Under the pieces are notes generated by a model. That model saw nothing but the letters and a program-made list of their open reading frames with translations. It had not been told where the DNA came from and did no database searches. Source: Microbacterium sp. B19 (GTDB lineage: Bacteria > Actinomycetota > Actinomycetes > Actinomycetales > Microbacteriaceae). Taken from it: 34,882 bases of DNA. The DNA is taken from contig NZ_BADA01000438.1 in NCBI RefSeq assembly GCF_000333395.1, forward strand, positions 1 through 34,882, written 5' to 3'. How positions within the stretch are numbered: position 1 is the first letter of the stretch; each line of letters starts with the position of its first letter. A program made the position numbers and the translations under genes. Shown in pieces: positions 31,817 through 34,882 of the stretch.

Positions 31817-32881
31817 ATGACGGATGCCACGACCCCCGCGGCCCTGACGGAGCGCAAGGTTCCCCTGCGCGACCGTCTGCCGATCGTCTCCCACCTGCGT
31901 CGCAGCGTCGGGCTGCAGCGCACGATGCTCGTGATCGGCCTCGTGATCACGATCGTCTTCGTGCTCGTCGCCGTTCTCGCGCCGGTGCTCGCCCCCTACA
32001 GCTTCGCGCAGCAGGAGGCGAACGGCGTGAAGTTCGGCACGCAGCAGGCGCCGAGCGCGATGAACCTGCTCGGCACGACCGTCGGTGGGTACGACGTGCT
32101 GTCCCGCGTGATCTGGGGTGCGCAGACCGCGCTCCTGGTGATCCTCTGCGCGATCGTGTTCTCGATCTTCCTCGGCATCTTCTTGGGGCTGGTCAGCGGC
32201 TACTTCGGCGGCTGGATCGACCGCATCCTCGTGGTGCTGGCCGACGCGATCTACGCCTTCCCGTCGCTGCTCCTCGCGATCGTGATGTCGATCGCGATCA
32301 CTCGTGGACAGTCGACGCTGTGGGGCGGCATCCTCGCGACCGCGATCTCGATCACGGTGGTGTTCGTGCCGCAGTACTTCCGCGTGATCCGTGCCGAGGT
32401 CGTGCGCGTGAAGGCGGAGCCGTTCGTCGAGTCGGCTCGCGTGATCGGCGTGCCGACCGCGCGCATCCTGCTCCGCCACGTGCTGCGCAACTCCACGCGC
32501 TCGCTGCCGGTCGTCGTGACGCTCAACGCCTCGGAGGCGCTGCTGACGCTCGCGGGTCTGGGCTTCCTCGGCTTCGGCATCGAGGCCACGGCCGCGGCGG
32601 AATGGGGCTACGACCTCAACCGCTCTGTCAGCGACGTGACCAGCGGCATCTGGTGGACGGCCGTCCCTCCGGGCGTCGCGATCGTCCTCGCCGTGCTCGG
32701 CATCACGCTCGTCGGCGAGAGCCTCAACGACCTCAGCGACCCGCGGCTCCGCACGCGCCGCCGCGCCGGACGCGCTCCCGCACCGGTCACCGCGGTCGAC
32801 CCCGCCCCGGCTCCGACCTCGGCGACCGCCGCTCCCGCCGGGCCCCCGGCATCCACTTCTTCCGAGGGGAGCCCCTCATGA
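31817..32881 (+). CDS. ABC importer permease, DppC-like
   Basis: A 354-residue permease, starting one base after the previous stop. Residues 1-35 are cytoplasmic, then helix 1 ([25 protein letters not shown] in parts, [20 protein letters not shown]) and the DppC-type external segment with [21 protein letters not shown]. Helices around 105-130, 145-165, 180-205, 240-260 and 285-305 follow, with the coupling loop [21 protein letters not shown]. The C-terminal 40 residues are a low-complexity Ala/Pro/Ser/Arg tail facing the cytoplasm. Its last four bases overlap the ATPase start (ATGA, 32878-32881). It forms the transmembrane channel with the DppB-like subunit. Confidence 0.93.
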   Translation: MTDATTPAALTERKVPLRDRLPIVSHLRRSVGLQRTMLVIGLVITIVFVLVAVLAPVLAPYSFAQQEANGVKFGTQQAPSAMNLLGTTVGGYDVLSRVIWGAQTALLVILCAIVFSIFLGIFLGLVSGYFGGWIDRILVVLADAIYAFPSLLLAIVMSIAITRGQSTLWGGILATAISITVVFVPQYFRVIRAEVVRVKAEPFVESARVIGVPTARILLRHVLRNSTRSLPVVVTLNASEALLTLAGLGFLGFGIEATAAAEWGYDLNRSVSDVTSGIWWTAVPPGVAIVLAVLGITLVGESLNDLSDPRLRTRRRAGRAPAPVTAVDPAPAPTSATAAPAGPPASTSSEGSPS

Positions 32882-34566
32882 CCGGCACCACCGCGCCCGT
32901 CGCCCGCATCGACGACCTTCGGGTCACGTTCGCGACCGACGGCGACCCCGTCGCCGCGATCAACGGCATCTCGCTCGAGGCGCACGCCGGCGAGGTGCTC
33001 GCGATCGTCGGCGAGTCCGGGTCGGGCAAGACCGTCACGGCCAACACGCTGCTGGGGCTCCTGCCCGAGACCGCAACCCTGTCGGGCGCCGTGATCGTCC
33101 GCGGTCGCGACGGCGACGAGACCGACATCGTCCACGCGACCCACGCGCAGCTGCGCGCGATGCGCGGACACGACGCCGCGATGGTCTTCCAGGAGCCGTC
33201 CACCGCGCTGAACCCGGTGTACACGGTGGGGTGGCAGATCGCGGAGGGCCTGCGCGCCCACGGGAAGCTGTCGCGCGCCGAGGCGAAGGCCCAGGCCGTC
33301 GACATCCTGCGCCGGGTCGGCATCCCGAATCCCGACAAGCGCGTCGACGACTACCCGCACCAGTTCTCCGGCGGCCAGAAGCAGCGCGTGGTCATCGCGA
33401 TGGCGCTCGTGCTCAACGCGGGCCTCATCATCGCCGACGAGCCGACCACGGCCCTCGACGTCACGGTGCAGGCCGAGATCCTCGACCTGCTGCGCACGTG
33501 CCGCGACGAGTTCGGCGCGACGATCGTGCTCATCACCCACAACATGGGCGTGGTCGCCGACCTGGCCGACCGGGTCATCGTGATGTACCGCGGCGACATC
33601 GTCGAGCAGGCGCCCGTGCGCTCGCTGTTCGCCGCGCCGCAGCAGCAGTACACGCGCGAGCTGCTGGCCGCCGTGCCGCACGTCGGCCGCGGGAAGAGCG
33701 CGCAGCAGAAGCTCGCGACCCCGGCGCCGACCGCGCCCCCTGCGGGCAGTCTGGTCGTGGCCGAGAAGGTCGAGATCGGCTACCCGGGGCGCTTCGGTAC
33801 GACCGGCGTCATCGCCGTGAAGGGCGTCGACTTCTGGATCGGCCCCGGCGAAGTGCTCGGTCTCGTGGGCGAATCGGGTTCGGGCAAGACGACCATCGGC
33901 CGCGCGATGGTGGGGCTCACCTCGGTCGTCGGCGGGTCGCTCAAGGTGCTCGGCACCGAGATGCGCGGCGCGAAGTCCCGCACGCTCGCGAAGACCCGCC
34001 CGGACATCGGCTTCGTCTTCCAGGACCCGGCGACGAGCTTCAACCCGCTCCTCACGATCGCGGAGTGCATCGCCGAGCCGCTCCTCGTGCACCGGCGCGC
34101 GTCCGGCGCCCGCGCCGCGCGTGCGCGCGTGGACGAACTCCTGGATGCCGTCCAGCTCCCGACCGCGTTCGGCGACCGGTACCCGCACGAGCTGTCGGGC
34201 GGCCAGCGTCAGCGCGCGTCGCTGGCCCGGGCGCTCGCGCTCGACCCGAAGCTGCTCATCGCGGACGAGCCGACCTCGGCACTCGACGTGTCGGTGCAGG
34301 CCCGAGTTCTGCAGCTCTTCGCGGAGTTGCAGAAGGAGTTCGGGTTCGCGTGCCTCTTCATCAGTCACGACCTCGCGGTCGTCGACGAGGTGGCCGACCG
34401 CATCGTGGTGCTCCGCCAGGGCGTGATCCGCGAGCAGGGCACGACGGTGCAGGTGCTCACGGAGCCGAGCGACGACTACACGAAGCGGCTGCTGGCATCC
34501 CTCCCGGTGCCGGACCCGGTCGCGCAGGAGTCCCGCCGCGAGCTGTGGCGGTCGACGCGCGTCTGA
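32878..34566 (+). CDS. Fused double ATPase of the peptide importer (DppD-DppF-like)
   Basis: A 562-residue cytoplasmic ATPase with two complete nucleotide-binding domains in one chain, replacing separate DppD and DppF. Domain 1 has Walker [13 protein letters not shown], signature FSGGQKQRV, Walker [13 protein letters not shown] and H-switch ITHNMGVV. After the peptide-importer motif region [21 protein letters not shown] comes a Pro/Ala linker (about 275-300). Domain 2 has [36 protein letters not shown] and ISHDLAVV. Both domains keep all catalytic motifs. The start overlaps the permease stop (ATGA). The last gene of the operon, it is followed by a hairpin. It powers import through the two permeases. 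Confidence 0.95.
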   Translation: MTGTTAPVARIDDLRVTFATDGDPVAAINGISLEAHAGEVLAIVGESGSGKTVTANTLLGLLPETATLSGAVIVRGRDGDETDIVHATHAQLRAMRGHDAAMVFQEPSTALNPVYTVGWQIAEGLRAHGKLSRAEAKAQAVDILRRVGIPNPDKRVDDYPHQFSGGQKQRVVIAMALVLNAGLIIADEPTTALDVTVQAEILDLLRTCRDEFGATIVLITHNMGVVADLADRVIVMYRGDIVEQAPVRSLFAAPQQQYTRELLAAVPHVGRGKSAQQKLATPAPTAPPAGSLVVAEKVEIGYPGRFGTTGVIAVKGVDFWIGPGEVLGLVGESGSGKTTIGRAMVGLTSVVGGSLKVLGTEMRGAKSRTLAKTRPDIGFVFQDPATSFNPLLTIAECIAEPLLVHRRASGARAARARVDELLDAVQLPTAFGDRYPHELSGGQRQRASLARALALDPKLLIADEPTSALDVSVQARVLQLFAELQKEFGFACLFISHDLAVVDEVADRIVVLRQGVIREQGTTVQVLTEPSDDYTKRLLASLPVPDPVAQESRRELWRSTRV

Positions 34567-34602
34567 CCCCCGTGCGGCTGCGCCGCACAGGACGCGTGAG
34601 GT

Positions 34603-34648
34603 GCCAAGATTTGTCGCCTGGAGCGCGTCCCAGGCGACAAATCCTGGC
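34603..34648. terminator. 19-bp hairpin between convergent genes
   Basis: Arms 34603-34621 and 34630-34648 pair with one mismatch around an 8-nt loop (AGCGCGTC). It lies between the importer operon and the minus-strand gene at 34688, the position of a bidirectional terminator. Confidence 0.75.
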
Positions 34649-34687
34649 GACTCGCGCGGGTGCGCGCGGGGACCCGGGGCAGCGCGC

Positions 34688-34882
34688 CTACCGCAGGAAC
34701 GTGTCGGAGATCACCGTGAAGAGCCACCAGCCGATGGCCAGCACGGCGAGCACGCCGCCGACCCACGAGAAGCCGCGGCGCAGGCGGCGTCCCTCGCGCG
34801 CGACCCCGACCGGCGGGGGAGTGAGGAGCGGAACACCGGATGCCACGGGCGCCGGCGCCGCGGCCAACCGCTCGTCGCGCCA
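34688..34882 (-). CDS. Small membrane protein, C-terminal part (runs off the window)
   Basis: The minus strand is open from the window edge to TAG at 34688-34690, giving 64 residues of C-terminus. A Pro/Ala-rich segment (ASGVPLLTPPPVGVARE) and a basic patch (GRRLRRG) lead into one strong membrane helix, FSWVGGVLAVLAIGWWLFTV, and a short tail ISDTFLR. Positive residues before the helix suggest the N-terminal part is cytoplasmic. It ends 40 bases past a strong convergent hairpin. I do not recognise a family; the start lies outside the window. Confidence 0.6.
   Translation of the reverse strand, partial: WRDERLAAAPAPVASGVPLLTPPPVGVAREGRRLRRGFSWVGGVLAVLAIGWWLFTVISDTFLR

Noticed and set aside
32608..34368. 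586-codon minus-strand frame opposite the double ATPase
   Set aside because: It is antisense to a gene with all ABC motifs; composition is typical of a shadow frame.

Overview
The window is high-GC (about 68-70% by eye outside one island) and shows strong G/C preference at third codon positions, frequent GGATGCC/GGCATCC boundaries, GTG starts, leaderless-looking starts and actinobacterial families. It most resembles a Microbacteriaceae chromosome, probably Microbacterium; this is inference from style and gene content, with no search run.

Layout. 1-854: 3' part of a CCA tRNA nucleotidyltransferase, split by a frameshift. 928-2455 (minus): PadR regulator, HAAS-type membrane protein and a possible 28-residue ORF, chained by ATGA overlaps. 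2680-8565: alcohol/aldehyde oxidation locus with a zinc alcohol dehydrogenase of the Rhodococcus ADH-A type, a divergent GAF regulator, a small conserved protein, a three-copy 152-bp tandem array, an acetaldehyde-type dehydrogenase and a DUF779 protein. 8566-14928: a lower-GC island with an HNH nuclease, two overlapping related cytosine-C5 methyltransferases, a winged-helix/Mrr-like nuclease and a lone protein with the hallmarks of an HslV/proteasome-beta-type N-terminal-threonine hydrolase. 14929-18437 (minus): ABC exporter with a DesK/DesR-like two-component system. 18548-23027: SAM methyltransferase, ATP-grasp ligase overlapping an O-acetylhomoserine sulfhydrylase, and a luciferase-like flavin monooxygenase. 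23173-26302: LysR divergent from an MHS-type transporter and 3-hydroxybutyrate dehydrogenase. 26398-28803: two SDR enzymes divergent from a TetR regulator, with a clear operator-like palindrome. 29045-34566: complete peptide/nickel-type ABC importer (lipoprotein, two permeases, fused double ATPase). 34688-34882: C-terminus of a small membrane protein.

How it works together. Most of the window looks like accessory metabolism: alcohol to aldehyde to acid, 3-hydroxybutyrate uptake and oxidation, hydroxysteroid-like or acyl-chain SDR chemistry, sulfur amino acid synthesis and peptide uptake, each with a local regulator. The island is the most unusual part. It looks like a restriction-modification locus in which two sister C5 methyltransferases share a closely similar target-recognition region and are linked to two different nucleases, with a proteasome-like hydrolase at its right edge. 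Local sequence duplication recurs: a 152-bp array, a 50-bp repeat separating kinase and regulator genes, a 58-bp duplication of a tetR 3' end, and two families of palindromic elements, each present once on either side of a single gene.
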